Assembly: GCF_024506435.1 (NCBI RefSeq) | Contig: NZ_JANIET010000002.1 | Span: forward strand, 682,001-746,000 | Length of the DNA stretch: 64,000 bases | Reading direction: 5' to 3' | DNA from: Pantoea trifolii | GTDB lineage: Bacteria; Pseudomonadota; Gammaproteobacteria; Enterobacterales; Enterobacteriaceae | In this document: positions 45,287-54,791 of the stretch, piece after piece | How positions within the stretch are numbered: the first letter of the stretch is position 1 | Layout: the number at the start of each line of letters is the position of its first letter | Program-made: the position numbers and the translations under genes | The notes under the pieces: model-generated | Databases searched by the model: none | What the model was told of the DNA's origin: nothing | The model's input: only the letters and a program-made list of their open reading frames with translations

Positions 45287-48200
45287 ATGAATAAGGCTTA
45301 CAGAATTGTCTGGAGCGCTACGCGCCAGGCGTGGGTTGTTGCGTCAGAACGTGCTGGATGCGGTGGGCGACCACCGATGGCCGTGAAGCGCATCGTCGGC
45401 ACACTCCTCCTGATGGGAATGGCAGGTACTGCCGCCGCTACGACCTATGATGGCACGACAGTGAGCTCGGGTAGCTTAACGCTGAATAACGGAGACATTG
45501 CCAACAATATCTCGGTGATCAGCGGTGGAAACCTGAACGTGAACAACGGCGGGTTGGTGACCAGCAGTAACGTAGGTAACGGCGTAAACCTTTCCAACAT
45601 TGTTGTTTCCAGCGGAGGCAGCGCAGTTTCTACTATTGTCAACTCTTCAGGCAGACAGTACGTAAACAGCGGCGGCAGCGCCACCGGTACCATCCTGAAT
45701 GGTGGTTCTGAAATCATTTATGTTGGTGCGCATGTTTCGGGCTCCACTGTTAATAGCCGTGCACAGCAGGAAGTTTATGGCAACGTGACATCGACTACCG
45801 TTAATAACGGTGGCTCCCTTCTGGTTCTTGGCGGGACAACACAGTCGACCCACGTGACATCCGGTGGTCTTGAGTACGTTATCAGTGGAACAAGTGAATC
45901 TGCGCTCATTGATGCTTGGGGGAACCAGACTATTTACTCCGGAGCCAATGCGGTGTCAGCGGTCATTGCAGGCGGGACGCAGCGGGTCAGCGGCTCGGCA
46001 ATCGATACCACAGTGAAGTCAGGCGGGGTCCAGTACGTCAGTAGCGGCGGTTCCTCCACCGGTACAATTATTGAAGCAAATGCTTCTCAGGGCATCTACG
46101 GCACCGCCACCTCCACTCAGGTGAACTCGGGCGGTGCTGAGTATGTTTACAGTGGCGGCAGCGCAAGCCTCACCACCGTTAAAGACGCTGCTTACATGCA
46201 AATTTTTACTGGTGGGTCAGCCTCACAGGCAACCATTAATTCAGGTGGCACCCTTTATGCTTTCGAGGGTGCTAACGCGACAGATCTGGTCATTAATGCC
46301 GGCGGCCGTCTCAATACTTTCACCGGTGCTACATTAAGCGGCACAAACGCGCTGGGCGAATTTTCGATCATCTCAGGCCATGCTAAAAACGTGCTGCTTG
46401 AGAACAACGGCTCATTAACCGTAGACGCCACGGATTCTTCAGAGAGTACCATTATTAATCAGGGCGGCGCCGAGTACGTGAACGGCAGCGCTTCCGGCAG
46501 TGTGGTAAATAATGGTGGTGTGCAACGCGTAATGGCTGGAGGCACGGCCAATGGTACAACTGCCAATGCCGGTGGTGAGCAGCAGGTTTACGGTACCGCT
46601 ATTTCAACGACGGTTAACTCCGGTGGCGCACTTTCCGTGTTTGACGGCGGCGTCGCAAAACAGGCGATGATTAATAGCGGCGGTTCTTTGTCGGTCAACA
46701 GTGGAGGAACCGCGACAGATACCACCGTTCAGGCTGGCGGACTGCTGAATATAGCTGATGGAGGAATTCTGACACTTGCCGACAATCATTTTGTGAACAA
46801 CGGTACGACAGCTTACGATACAGCCAGCGACATGTCCCTGGATACTAATCTGTCTGGTACCGGTCAGTTGACTAAGAACGGAAGCGGCACGCTGACGCTC
46901 GGTGGCACCCTTGCTCAGTCGCAGGTGAATCTGAATGCCGGTTCGCTGATTATGGATGGTTTGCAGGCCACCACTGACATAGTGGCGATCTCCGGCACAT
47001 CACTATCTCTGGTGAACAGTGCCAGCCTGACGGGTATCATCGACCCGACCGATGTCAACATCGACAGCAGCAGTACCTGGAATATTACGGGCGACTCGTT
47101 GGTTGACACGCTGACCAATGCCGGCAGCATTGTTTTTGCCGCACCTCAGGGTACGTTCACTCCTCGCACGCTCACCGTGACCAATCTTGTTGGCAATGGG
47201 GGGACCATTACCCTGAATACCGTTGCAGGCAACAGCAGTTCACCTACCGATAAATTGATCATTGATGGCGGTCAGGCGACGGGCAGCACAAGTCTGCGAG
47301 TGCTAAACCGCGGCGGACTTGGTGCACAAACCACTGGAAACGGGATCAACCTGGTCAGTGCGATTAACGGTGCAACAACAGATTCAGGAGCCTTCAGTCT
47401 TAACCAGCCGCTGGTAGCAGGCGCCTATTCCTACAGTCTTTACCGTAATGCCGATCAGAGTTGGTATCTGACCTCCCAGCAAATCAGTACCTCAACACCT
47501 GCCACGCCTGCAACGCCGGGCACACCGGATCAGGACAGCGGAACAGGTACGCCGGTCAGTAACACAGTCAACTACCGTGATGGCATGTGGAGCTATGCTG
47601 CACTTCCTGCTCTTTCGTTCGATTATGACCGCCTGGTTGCAGGCACCGCCGATACACGTTTCCATTATGCCCAGGACAGCCGTATGTGGGGCCGCGTGGT
47701 GGCAGGTCAGTTGCGTCACGACAATAATGGCAGCCTGACTGGCGGCGGGGTTCCGGAAAGCAGCGGCGCTTATAGCTTCCTGCAAATTGGCGGCGACCTC
47801 TGGCAGTTCTCGGGATCCACTGCCGACTGGCGTGCCGGTATTTACGGTGCAACCGGGTTGATGCGCAGTGACGTCTGGCGTGATGGTGGGAAAAGTGAAG
47901 CGGGCACCGATCGTGATACCGTCTACACGGGTGGCGCCTATCTTTCAGGTCAGAGCCTTGAAGGATTGCGTTTGGATGGCCTGTTGCAGGTAAGCCATCA
48001 CAGCATTTCCACGGCCTCCAATGACGGCACGCGGTTGTCGACATCAGGCACCGGTTGGCTTGCTTCGGCACAGGCTGGACAGGCGTTCATGCTGACTCCT
48101 ACCCTGTCGCTTGAGCCACAACTGCAATACACCATCCAGGGCATTTCACTGGATAATGCACAGGACGATGCCGCATCACTGGACTGGTCTGACAGTCGCC

Positions 48201-48520
48201 GCCAGTCCGTTCAGGCGGGATTGAGGATCGGTGCTCCTCTGAACAGCCCGGCGAAAGTGCTCTGGTGGGTCACACCTTCACTGACACAGTCTTTTGGTGG
48301 CCATAGCAACGTATCAGCCTCTGTGCAGGGCGTTTCAGATTCAACGGCTTCATTCCGCACTGACCTTTCAGGCACCAGTATCGGCCTGAACGGTGGCGTA
48401 AACGCGCAAATACGTGAGAATGTTAAGCTCGGCGTACAAGGTGGATATTCCGAAGCGCTTCACGGTGGAGAGTCTGGCGGCTTCTACGGTCTGGTCAATC
48501 TGGGCTATTCATTCCGCTAA
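45287..48520 (+). CDS. AIDA-type autotransporter adhesin with strand-loop-strand repeats
   Basis: A 1077-residue type V secreted protein. Residues 1-30 are an extended signal peptide region (MNKAYRIVWSATRQAWVVASE) followed by a signal hydrophobic core. Residues about 55-510 contain some twenty imperfect 19-residue repeats of the form T-x-VNSGG-x-Q-x-V-x-SGG, the sites that TibC-type enzymes heptosylate. A pertactin-like GTGQLTKNGSGTLTLGG step follows near 520, and a Pro/Thr linker (TPATPATPGTP) near 735. The C-terminal beta-barrel domain runs to the end (GYSFR). It should mediate adhesion, autoaggregation or biofilm. GC content is lower and repeats are variable, as is usual for such adhesins. 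Confidence 0.95.
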   Translation: MNKAYRIVWSATRQAWVVASERAGCGGRPPMAVKRIVGTLLLMGMAGTAAATTYDGTTVSSGSLTLNNGDIANNISVISGGNLNVNNGGLVTSSNVGNGVNLSNIVVSSGGSAVSTIVNSSGRQYVNSGGSATGTILNGGSEIIYVGAHVSGSTVNSRAQQEVYGNVTSTTVNNGGSLLVLGGTTQSTHVTSGGLEYVISGTSESALIDAWGNQTIYSGANAVSAVIAGGTQRVSGSAIDTTVKSGGVQYVSSGGSSTGTIIEANASQGIYGTATSTQVNSGGAEYVYSGGSASLTTVKDAAYMQIFTGGSASQATINSGGTLYAFEGANATDLVINAGGRLNTFTGATLSGTNALGEFSIISGHAKNVLLENNGSLTVDATDSSESTIINQGGAEYVNGSASGSVVNNGGVQRVMAGGTANGTTANAGGEQQVYGTAISTTVNSGGALSVFDGGVAKQAMINSGGSLSVNSGGTATDTTVQAGGLLNIADGGILTLADNHFVNNGTTAYDTASDMSLDTNLSGTGQLTKNGSGTLTLGGTLAQSQVNLNAGSLIMDGLQATTDIVAISGTSLSLVNSASLTGIIDPTDVNIDSSSTWNITGDSLVDTLTNAGSIVFAAPQGTFTPRTLTVTNLVGNGGTITLNTVAGNSSSPTDKLIIDGGQATGSTSLRVLNRGGLGAQTTGNGINLVSAINGATTDSGAFSLNQPLVAGAYSYSLYRNADQSWYLTSQQISTSTPATPATPGTPDQDSGTGTPVSNTVNYRDGMWSYAALPALSFDYDRLVAGTADTRFHYAQDSRMWGRVVAGQLRHDNNGSLTGGGVPESSGAYSFLQIGGDLWQFSGSTADWRAGIYGATGLMRSDVWRDGGKSEAGTDRDTVYTGGAYLSGQSLEGLRLDGLLQVSHHSISTASNDGTRLSTSGTGWLASAQAGQAFMLTPTLSLEPQLQYTIQGISLDNAQDDAASLDWSDSRRQSVQAGLRIGAPLNSPAKVLWWVTPSLTQSFGGHSNVSASVQGVSDSTASFRTDLSGTSIGLNGGVNAQIRENVKLGVQGGYSEALHGGESGGFYGLVNLGYSFR

Positions 48521-48533
48521 GCGGCAATACAGT

Positions 48534-48564
48534 GCCGGGCATAGCTGCCCGGCGCTTCTTGTTT
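48534..48564 (+). terminator. Terminator of the autotransporter gene
   Basis: GCCGGGCA-TAGC-TGCCCGGC is a perfect 8-base stem followed by a T-rich tail (CTTCTTGTTT). It starts 14 bases after the autotransporter stop. Confidence 0.8.
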
Positions 48565-48936
48565 ATATACTCCGCAGTTCCACCATATTAGTAAATATCG
48601 TCTGCAGGCTTCATCAGGAAGTATTGGCGCTATTAAAAACGATCATCGTCACATTATCCATAGTCGAATAGCATTAAATAATGGACTCATTATTTGAGAA
48701 AGCACGTCATTAATCTGATTAATCAAAAAACCCTTCACTAATTCAATTTCATCAGCCACACTGTCAACCAAATTAATCAAGTATAAATAAATAATATGAC
48801 ATTGAGTGTGGCTTATATATGACCATGCTGCAATAAAACATAACATTAACGCATATAGCAAAAAAGTTTCATATTGGGATGATTCATTACACGCGTTGAA
48901 CATCATCAATACTGCTATAGATATGAGAAACGAGCA
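48565..48936. other. AT-rich intergenic before the flippase gene
   Basis: A 372-base very AT-rich gap and the left border of an AT-rich segment (to about 51.05 kb). A leftward 86-codon hydrophobic frame (48649-48909) lacks a ribosome site and is not called. It presumably carries the promoter of the wzx-like gene. Confidence 0.45.
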
Positions 48937-50172
48937 ATGTACTCTAACTCAATATGGATCATGTTAGAAAAGTCGGTCAATATCATCGGGCTTATCTATA
49001 TCAATGCACTGATGGCAAAATACATTGGCCCTGAAGACTTTGGTAAGATCAACATTTCGACTTCTCTATTTATATTTGTGCAAACGCTGTCGTGGTTTGG
49101 TGGTCAGAACATCCTGTTTAAGCGCATGAGTGAAAATACTAAGTCAGGAATTGCGTTAGCGATGCACACGCAAAATCAACGGCGTATTTTCTTCCTGCTG
49201 TCATCAAGCTCAGTGTTGATCTATCTCTATTTTTTCACCGACATCATTGTGTTTTTATTTGGTGTGGCCAACGGTATTGCTACGTACTATATCGTGATGG
49301 ACTTCTTTTCCATCTACAATAACACCCAGTTAAAATCAAAAATCAACACCATCACTAATGTGATTGGCTTATCTGTTGCTCTGGTGATTCGGTTCTATAT
49401 TTCACACTTTAAACTGCCAGTGTACTGCTTCACCCTGCCGATTATTCTCATCCCGCTGATACCTTACATCTTGCGTCTCCTCTATTTTAACTACACCACA
49501 AAAGTACACAACAATCGTAAGGGCGCCGGTGTGTATAACCGGCATATGCTGTTTACCGGAGGAGCGCTGATTCTGTCGAGTCTATCTGCGGACATCTACA
49601 CGCAGATATCGAGTATTTTTCTGGCAAAAATTCTCTCTTACTCAAACCTGGGCGTTTATAGCGTCGCGTTAACCATAGGAGGTGCCTGGTCATTTATCGT
49701 GCTGGCATTAATAACAAGCTTCTTCTCAAAGATCTACAGCGAAAAAGATCAAATCACCGTTGAAATGCTGCTGATTAAAATCAATCGCATTGTCATCCTG
49801 TTTTCGCTTATTGCCTTAGGTGGATTCTATATTTTTGGTGCTTACTTTATCCATTTATTGTATGGCGATAAGTATATGGATTCGGTAAATATCATTCCCA
49901 TTATTATCATTGGCACGATGTTCTCTGCATTAGGCACAATTTGTTATCGCTATATGATAAAAGAGTCCGGATACAGTTACTTGGCTAAAAAGATGTTTTT
50001 ATGCTGTGTCTTAACCATACCGCTATCCTGGCTAATGATTAATTCTTACGGGATTAATGGGGCTGCATACTGTTTTTTGATCGTTGAGATTTTGTCTTGC
50101 ACTTTACTCAATTACTTTTTCAGAAATAAAACAATCATCAAAATGCATCTTAACATTTTCAAACTGAGATAA
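48937..50172 (+). CDS. Wzx-like polysaccharide flippase (MATE/MOP superfamily)
   Basis: A 411-residue protein with about twelve membrane helices of the Wzx/PST type. The N-terminal KYIGPEDFGKINISTSLFIFVQTLSWFG and the later LYGDKYMDSVNIIPIIIIG blocks are typical of O-antigen or capsule unit flippases. It would translocate lipid-linked sugar units across the inner membrane. Codon use is AT-rich compared with the flanking genes, as is common for polysaccharide genes acquired by transfer. No polymerase or ordinary glycosyltransferases accompany it, so this is a fragmentary set. The TupA-like gene follows after 5 bases. Confidence 0.88.
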   Translation: MYSNSIWIMLEKSVNIIGLIYINALMAKYIGPEDFGKINISTSLFIFVQTLSWFGGQNILFKRMSENTKSGIALAMHTQNQRRIFFLLSSSSVLIYLYFFTDIIVFLFGVANGIATYYIVMDFFSIYNNTQLKSKINTITNVIGLSVALVIRFYISHFKLPVYCFTLPIILIPLIPYILRLLYFNYTTKVHNNRKGAGVYNRHMLFTGGALILSSLSADIYTQISSIFLAKILSYSNLGVYSVALTIGGAWSFIVLALITSFFSKIYSEKDQITVEMLLIKINRIVILFSLIALGGFYIFGAYFIHLLYGDKYMDSVNIIPIIIIGTMFSALGTICYRYMIKESGYSYLAKKMFLCCVLTIPLSWLMINSYGINGAAYCFLIVEILSCTLLNYFFRNKTIIKMHLNIFKLR

Positions 50173-50177
50173 TTTTA

Positions 50178-51047
50178 ATGAAAATGATAAAACACACAGT
50201 CAAATCCGCATTAAAAATCAGCGCTCACATGTACCCAGAATTTTGCGCAAAAACTCACTACTACATTAAGTTCAAGAAAAAGCTGAACTTAACCAACCCA
50301 ATCAATTTCAATGAAAAAATTCAGTGGCTTAAATTTAATGAATTAAAAGGTGACATTTATACGTTGTGCGCAGATAAGTATAAGGTGCGGGAGTATGTTA
50401 CAGCGAAAGGGTGTGGTGAAATACTTAACCAACTCTATGGCGTGTATGATGATCCGCAGGACATTGACTACCGCGCATTACCCGATAAGTTTGCCCTCAA
50501 GTGTAACCATGGCGCAGGCTATAACATCATTTGTGACAACAAAGCTTCACTGGACATTGATAAAACCAACAAGCAACTCAATAAGTGGTTGAAGCAGGAT
50601 TTCTCATCCCATTTCATTGAACCGCAGTATAAGAAAATAGACCGAAAAATATTATGCGAAAAATATATTGAGAATGAGCGCGGAGGTTTTCCAGAGGATT
50701 ACAAATTTTACTGTTTCAATGGAAAACCTTATGCGGTGATGGTTTGCATGGAGCGAGAAAACGGCAAACCTAAGTTCTATTATTTTGACATGAACTGGAA
50801 CCCGCTTCCCTTTGAAGATACTGTTGAATTAATCAATGCCAACAGTTATCCGGAAATGCCCGAAGGTTTCCCTGAAATGAAAGAATATGCGGTTAAACTG
50901 GCATCGGATTTTAAATTTGTCCGCGCTGATTTTTACCTTCTCAATGGTAACGTTATTTTTGGTGAATTGACCTTCACACCGTCTGCCGGGCTCGATGTTA
51001 CGTTGCAGGAAGCCGATGCTATTTTGGGCAGTCAGCTAAAGTTATAG
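50178..51047 (+). CDS. TupA-like ATP-grasp protein
   Basis: A 289-residue protein of the TupA-like ATP-grasp type found in polysaccharide clusters. Recognisable blocks are NFNEKIQWLKFNE, CADKYKVREYV, FALKCNHGAGYNI, EKYIENERGGFPEDYKFYCFNGKPY and VRADFYLLNGNVIFGELTFTPSAG. The family is thought to attach amino-acid or related groups to surface glycans (named for teichuronopeptide synthesis); some are annotated as glycosyltransferases. It is AT-rich, coupled to the flippase gene five bases upstream, with a poor ribosome site of its own. Confidence 0.85.
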   Translation: MKMIKHTVKSALKISAHMYPEFCAKTHYYIKFKKKLNLTNPINFNEKIQWLKFNELKGDIYTLCADKYKVREYVTAKGCGEILNQLYGVYDDPQDIDYRALPDKFALKCNHGAGYNIICDNKASLDIDKTNKQLNKWLKQDFSSHFIEPQYKKIDRKILCEKYIENERGGFPEDYKFYCFNGKPYAVMVCMERENGKPKFYYFDMNWNPLPFEDTVELINANSYPEMPEGFPEMKEYAVKLASDFKFVRADFYLLNGNVIFGELTFTPSAGLDVTLQEADAILGSQLKL

Positions 51048-51082
51048 CGTTGAAAGTGACTGATTTGCCAGTTTTCACAATA

Positions 51083-51150
51083 GGTGCGCATGAATGCGCA
51101 CCCTACAAAATCCCCGCCAATCCATCGTAGGGTCGCCATAAATGGCGACC
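51083..51150. repeat. Palindromic repeat pair (type B/type A hybrid)
   Basis: The left unit is type B (GGTGCGCATGAATGCGCACC, then CTAC, 51083-51106). The right unit is type A (GTAG, then GGTCGCCATAAATGGCGACC, 51127-51150). It lies between the co-directional TupA-like and MscS genes. Confidence 0.85.
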
Positions 51151-51232
51151 GATGCCCACCTGACAACCAAGCCTGCCACAGCGTCTATACTGATAAGCGT
51201 AAAGAAATAATCTGCAGATAACCGATTAAAGA

Positions 51233-52375
51233 ATGGTTACTGAATTTTTAACTTATCTGACAACCTTGGTTGTTGGCTTAATAAAAGGGAAAGTAATGCC
51301 ATTATTATTTGATGAGTTATCGGGTGCGCCAACTTGGGTGCCTGCTGTGTTACTTGTCACGCTCTCACTCGCAGTGGGTTTTCTGGCGCGATTTATCCTG
51401 CTCAGGTTTATTCGCTACTGGCAGAATCGTGACAGAAAACTATTCAAATCACTGGAAAAGCATCTGCGTGGTTCGATGTTTCTGTTTATACCTTTGCTGT
51501 TAATCAGTACAGGGCTTAATTCTGTTAATATCCAGCCTGGCTCCCTGAGCTTTATCACGACCACCATTAATATATTTATTATTCTATCCTTCTGCTCTGT
51601 GATAATTCGATTGATTAACGTGGCGCAGGATATGCTGTTCATTCGCTATGATATTAATCTCTCAAATAACCTTCGCGCGCGAAAAATCCGCACGCAGATA
51701 ATGTATGTGAAAAAAGTCGCAATCGTCGTACTGGTGACGTTGTGTCTTTCACTGATTCTCCTTAGTTTCCCTGGCGTGCGAAAATTCGGCACCACCATTC
51801 TCGCCGGTGCTGGCGTTGCCGGTATTATCATTGGCTTTGCGCTGCAGAAGTCGCTGGTTAACTTGTTTGCCGGTATTCAGATTGCCTTTACGCAACCCAT
51901 AAAAATTGATGATGCCGTGGTAGTGGAAAATGAATGGGGCTGGATTGAAGAGATCAACCTGACGTATGTGGTGGTGCGTATCTGGGACCTGCGCCGTCTG
52001 GTTCTGCCCATTACCTACTTTACCGAAAATGCCTTCCAGAACTGGACGCGCAATAACGCCCAAATATTAGGCTCGGTTTTTCTCTACCTCGATTATTCCA
52101 TGCCATTAGATCCTCTGCGCAAGCATTTTGAAAAAGTCCTTAGTGAAACCAAACTTTGGGATCAACAAACTCAGGTGCTCCAGGTTACGGATACGACGGA
52201 CAAAACCATGACGATACGTATGTTGATGACGGCACAAAACTCCCCCACCGCCTGGGATTTACGCTGTTATGTGCGGGAAAAGATGATTGAGTTTATTCAA
52301 CAAAATTATCCGCAGAGTCTTCCTCATGTGCGGGCGACATTGAGTGAGACGGGGATTCGAGAAGCTAGTCACTGA
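51233..52375 (+). CDS. MscS-family mechanosensitive channel
   Basis: A 380-residue inner-membrane protein with about five N-terminal helices, then the MscS pore signature (GAGVAGIIIGFALQKSLVNLFAGIQIAFTQPI, about 195-225) and the beta domain (DDAVVVENEWGWIEEINLTYVVVRIWD) and C-terminal cytoplasmic domain. It would open on membrane tension to release solutes. The start is uncertain: ATG at 51233 has a weak ribosome site, whereas ATG at 51296 follows AAGGGA. It converges on the acetyltransferase gene with an 11-base overlap. Confidence 0.9.
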   Translation: MVTEFLTYLTTLVVGLIKGKVMPLLFDELSGAPTWVPAVLLVTLSLAVGFLARFILLRFIRYWQNRDRKLFKSLEKHLRGSMFLFIPLLLISTGLNSVNIQPGSLSFITTTINIFIILSFCSVIIRLINVAQDMLFIRYDINLSNNLRARKIRTQIMYVKKVAIVVLVTLCLSLILLSFPGVRKFGTTILAGAGVAGIIIGFALQKSLVNLFAGIQIAFTQPIKIDDAVVVENEWGWIEEINLTYVVVRIWDLRRLVLPITYFTENAFQNWTRNNAQILGSVFLYLDYSMPLDPLRKHFEKVLSETKLWDQQTQVLQVTDTTDKTMTIRMLMTAQNSPTAWDLRCYVREKMIEFIQQNYPQSLPHVRATLSETGIREASH

Positions 52376-52904
52376 GGCTGTTGTGACAAATCTTATACAG
52401 CACATGCTCAGCAAGATCATGCTCAGCAGGTAATGCGGGATGGAGAAATGTTGCTTGTTTCTGCATTCCCAATCGCTTCATCAAATTCTCAGATGGCGTG
52501 TTATGAATGCTGGTGAACGAAACGATCTCACGAAGATGCAAAACATTAAAAGCATAATCTAGTGATGCTTCGGCAGCTTCCTGGGCAATTCCCTGCCCCC
52601 AGAAATTTTTATTGATACGCCAGCCAATTTCGGTGCAGGGCGAAAAGTCGAAGCGATCGGGTTGATGTGCTAACCCCACGCTCCCGACAAATTCGCCGGT
52701 GGCTTTCATCTCAACGGCCCAGAAACCCCAACCTTGGTTTAAAACTATCATTGCTCTGAATCTTAAAACGACGTTGTCGCTTTCCCGGCGACTCAATGCT
52801 TTTGGGAAATACTTCATTACCTCAGGATCGGCGTTAAGTTCGGCAAAGGGTAGTAAATCCTTTTCCTGCCATTGTCGGAGGATTAAACGGTCTGTCTCTA
52901 ACAT
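52365..52904 (-). CDS. GNAT-family N-acetyltransferase (RimJ/RimL-like)
   Basis: A 179-residue GCN5-related acetyltransferase of the RimJ/RimL type: ETDRLILRQWQEKDLLPFAELN at the N-terminus, EIGWRINKNFWGQGIAQEAAEASLDYAF (acetyl-CoA binding loop, about 90-118) and NTPSENLMKRLGM. It is likely to acetylate an amine of a small molecule or protein N-terminus; the substrate is unknown. It stands alone between a convergent channel gene and a rightward osmC-like gene. Confidence 0.9.
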   Translation of the reverse strand: MLETDRLILRQWQEKDLLPFAELNADPEVMKYFPKALSRRESDNVVLRFRAMIVLNQGWGFWAVEMKATGEFVGSVGLAHQPDRFDFSPCTEIGWRINKNFWGQGIAQEAAEASLDYAFNVLHLREIVSFTSIHNTPSENLMKRLGMQKQATFLHPALPAEHDLAEHVLYKICHNSLSD

Positions 52905-53079
52905 TATTAATTCACCCTAAAACGTTATCCAATTCCCTAAGTTTACCTGATAGCCTCCGCTGTAAACGCATTGCACGGACCATTTCCTTACATGAAATCG
53001 ATATCACCGACCGCAGACATTGGAGCGGCGCTCCGTGATAGTCTGCTGAAGTTACGTTTATTCATAAGGAGCATCAGAT

Positions 53080-53541
53080 ATGGCAGCAAAGGAGCACCAT
53101 TATCAGGTCACAGTGCGCTGGACCGGCAACCGTGGTAAAGGCACCGCATCTTATACCGCTTATGACCGCAACGCGGAACTGATTGCCGCTGGCAAAGAGA
53201 CTGTAGCGCTGAGCGCCGATCCGGCGTTTCGCGGTGATGCGGCGCGCTGGAATCCGGAAGAGTTACTGCTGGCATCGGCCTCGGCTTGCCACAAATTGTG
53301 GTATCTGCATCTCTGTTCTGACGCAGGCATAGTGGTCGAAGCCTATGAAGATGCGGCGGAAGGGACAATGATTGAAGGTACGCGCGGCCGGTTTACCAAT
53401 ATCACGTTGAAACCGCGTATTGCGCTGCGCGATCCGGCGGACGCGGACCGCGCGCGTGAATTGCATCATCAGGCTCACGAAGCCTGCTTTATTGCTAACT
53501 CGCTTAACTTTCCGGTGAACTGCGAACCCGAGTTCGTGTGA
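53080..53541 (+). CDS. OsmC-family peroxiredoxin-like protein
   Basis: A 153-residue OsmC/Ohr-superfamily protein. The two redox cysteines are in ASACHKLWYLHLC and HEACFIANS, with the WNPEELLLASASAC helix before the first. Family members reduce organic hydroperoxides. Start ATG follows AAGGAG. It ends two bases before the convergent diguanylate cyclase gene. A small dyad (GGAGC-GGC-GCTCC) lies about 60 bases upstream. Confidence 0.9.
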   Translation: MAAKEHHYQVTVRWTGNRGKGTASYTAYDRNAELIAAGKETVALSADPAFRGDAARWNPEELLLASASACHKLWYLHLCSDAGIVVEAYEDAAEGTMIEGTRGRFTNITLKPRIALRDPADADRARELHHQAHEACFIANSLNFPVNCEPEFV

Positions 53542-53542
53542 T

Positions 53543-54619
53543 TCAGGCCGCGCCGGCCAGCGACGGTTGCCACAAGCGCACGCCGTTGCGTCCGGCGCGT
53601 TTCACCTCATACAGCGCTTCATCGGCATGCCGCAGCCAGTGACGAATGGATTCTGCATGCGCTGCCGATGCAATACCAATACTCACCGAGCAACGAAACT
53701 CCGCCGACGCCGGTAAGCGCACCTGCGCGATCTTTTCCTGCAATCGTTGGGCCAGCGCCACTACCGATTCGTCGCTGGCACGATGCACAATCAGGCCCAG
53801 CTCATCGCCGCCAAAACGTGCCGGAATATCCTGCAATCCCACATGATTACGCAGCAGTGCGGAGATTTCTGCCAGCAGGAAATCCCCCGCCTCATGGCCC
53901 CACGTATCATTTACTGTTTTGAAATAATCGAGATCCATCAGCAGCAAATAACCGGTGCTATCGCCGCGACGCGTGCTGAGAAATTCGCTCTCCAGCCGAC
54001 GCTCAAACAGGCGACGATTGGGAATTTCCAGGCCGGGATCCATCAGTGCTATACGTTCCAGTTCACGATTACGTTTGCGCAGTTGCCAGGTGAGATTGTA
54101 CGACGTGACGCTGAGTACCAGCATGTAACAGGTCGCGAGCGGCAAGGTCAGCCAGACGGTTTGCGTACTGAATGTCAGGTTTACGCCTGCGCCATCCATC
54201 AGCCATACCATGACAAAGCCGCAAATAAATGCCTGCATCGCTGCAATTAACTGCGCGGCACCGCCAGCGGCATAACGATCCGAGGCCAACACCGCCATGA
54301 TGACAAATGAAGGCAGCGGGCTCAGCGCCATTAGCGCCACCCAAATACCACCGAAGGCGGCGTCGAGGGTTAAATTATGCCGTTCGGTGGTGGTGGAATC
54401 TTCGGCCCGCAATGCGCGGCGATACGCCAACCACGGCCAGAGAAACGCATTCACAAATAACAGGGCGCTAAACGCCAGATCACGATCCATCTCCATCAGT
54501 ACTGAGAGGATTGGGAAAAAACATAAAATCGTGCCGAGCTGACGCATGATAAACATGCGACGGACGAAGCGTTGGGAACGCCGCTTCAGGTGACTATCGT
54601 CAGGTGAGTAGTAGTTCAT
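53543..54619 (-). CDS. Diguanylate cyclase with MASE2 sensor domain (DgcC/AdrA-like)
   Basis: A 358-residue membrane protein. N-terminal MASE2 domain (about 10-175, several helices) followed by a GGDEF domain (about 190-350). The active-site motif reads RFGGDELG near residue 270, a GGDEL form in which the last residue is conservative. It would make cyclic di-GMP from GTP, promoting cellulose or other biofilm matrix as E. coli DgcC does. The Asp-rich D-x-D-x-F-K-x-x-N-D substrate region (MDLDYFKTVND) is intact, so the enzyme should be active. Confidence 0.92.
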   Translation of the reverse strand: MNYYSPDDSHLKRRSQRFVRRMFIMRQLGTILCFFPILSVLMEMDRDLAFSALLFVNAFLWPWLAYRRALRAEDSTTTERHNLTLDAAFGGIWVALMALSPLPSFVIMAVLASDRYAAGGAAQLIAAMQAFICGFVMVWLMDGAGVNLTFSTQTVWLTLPLATCYMLVLSVTSYNLTWQLRKRNRELERIALMDPGLEIPNRRLFERRLESEFLSTRRGDSTGYLLLMDLDYFKTVNDTWGHEAGDFLLAEISALLRNHVGLQDIPARFGGDELGLIVHRASDESVVALAQRLQEKIAQVRLPASAEFRCSVSIGIASAAHAESIRHWLRHADEALYEVKRAGRNGVRLWQPSLAGAA

Positions 54620-54791
54620 GCACGGGAAGTATCAGGACGACAAGAATTGCATTTTAACGGGAAACGTTATCCGTGGAGTGGAATATTTTAAGAATATTTA
54701 CCTTGCGCTTCTGCAATCGCACAAAAAATGTCGCACCCTGATGAAAAGTGAGAAAATGGAAGCCGATGTTGATCGACTTCCACTGTGTTTT

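Noticed and set aside
48649..48909. Leftward 86-codon hydrophobic ORF in the gap before the flippase
   Set aside because: No ribosome site, AT-rich sequence gives hydrophobic residues by chance, and no family resemblance.
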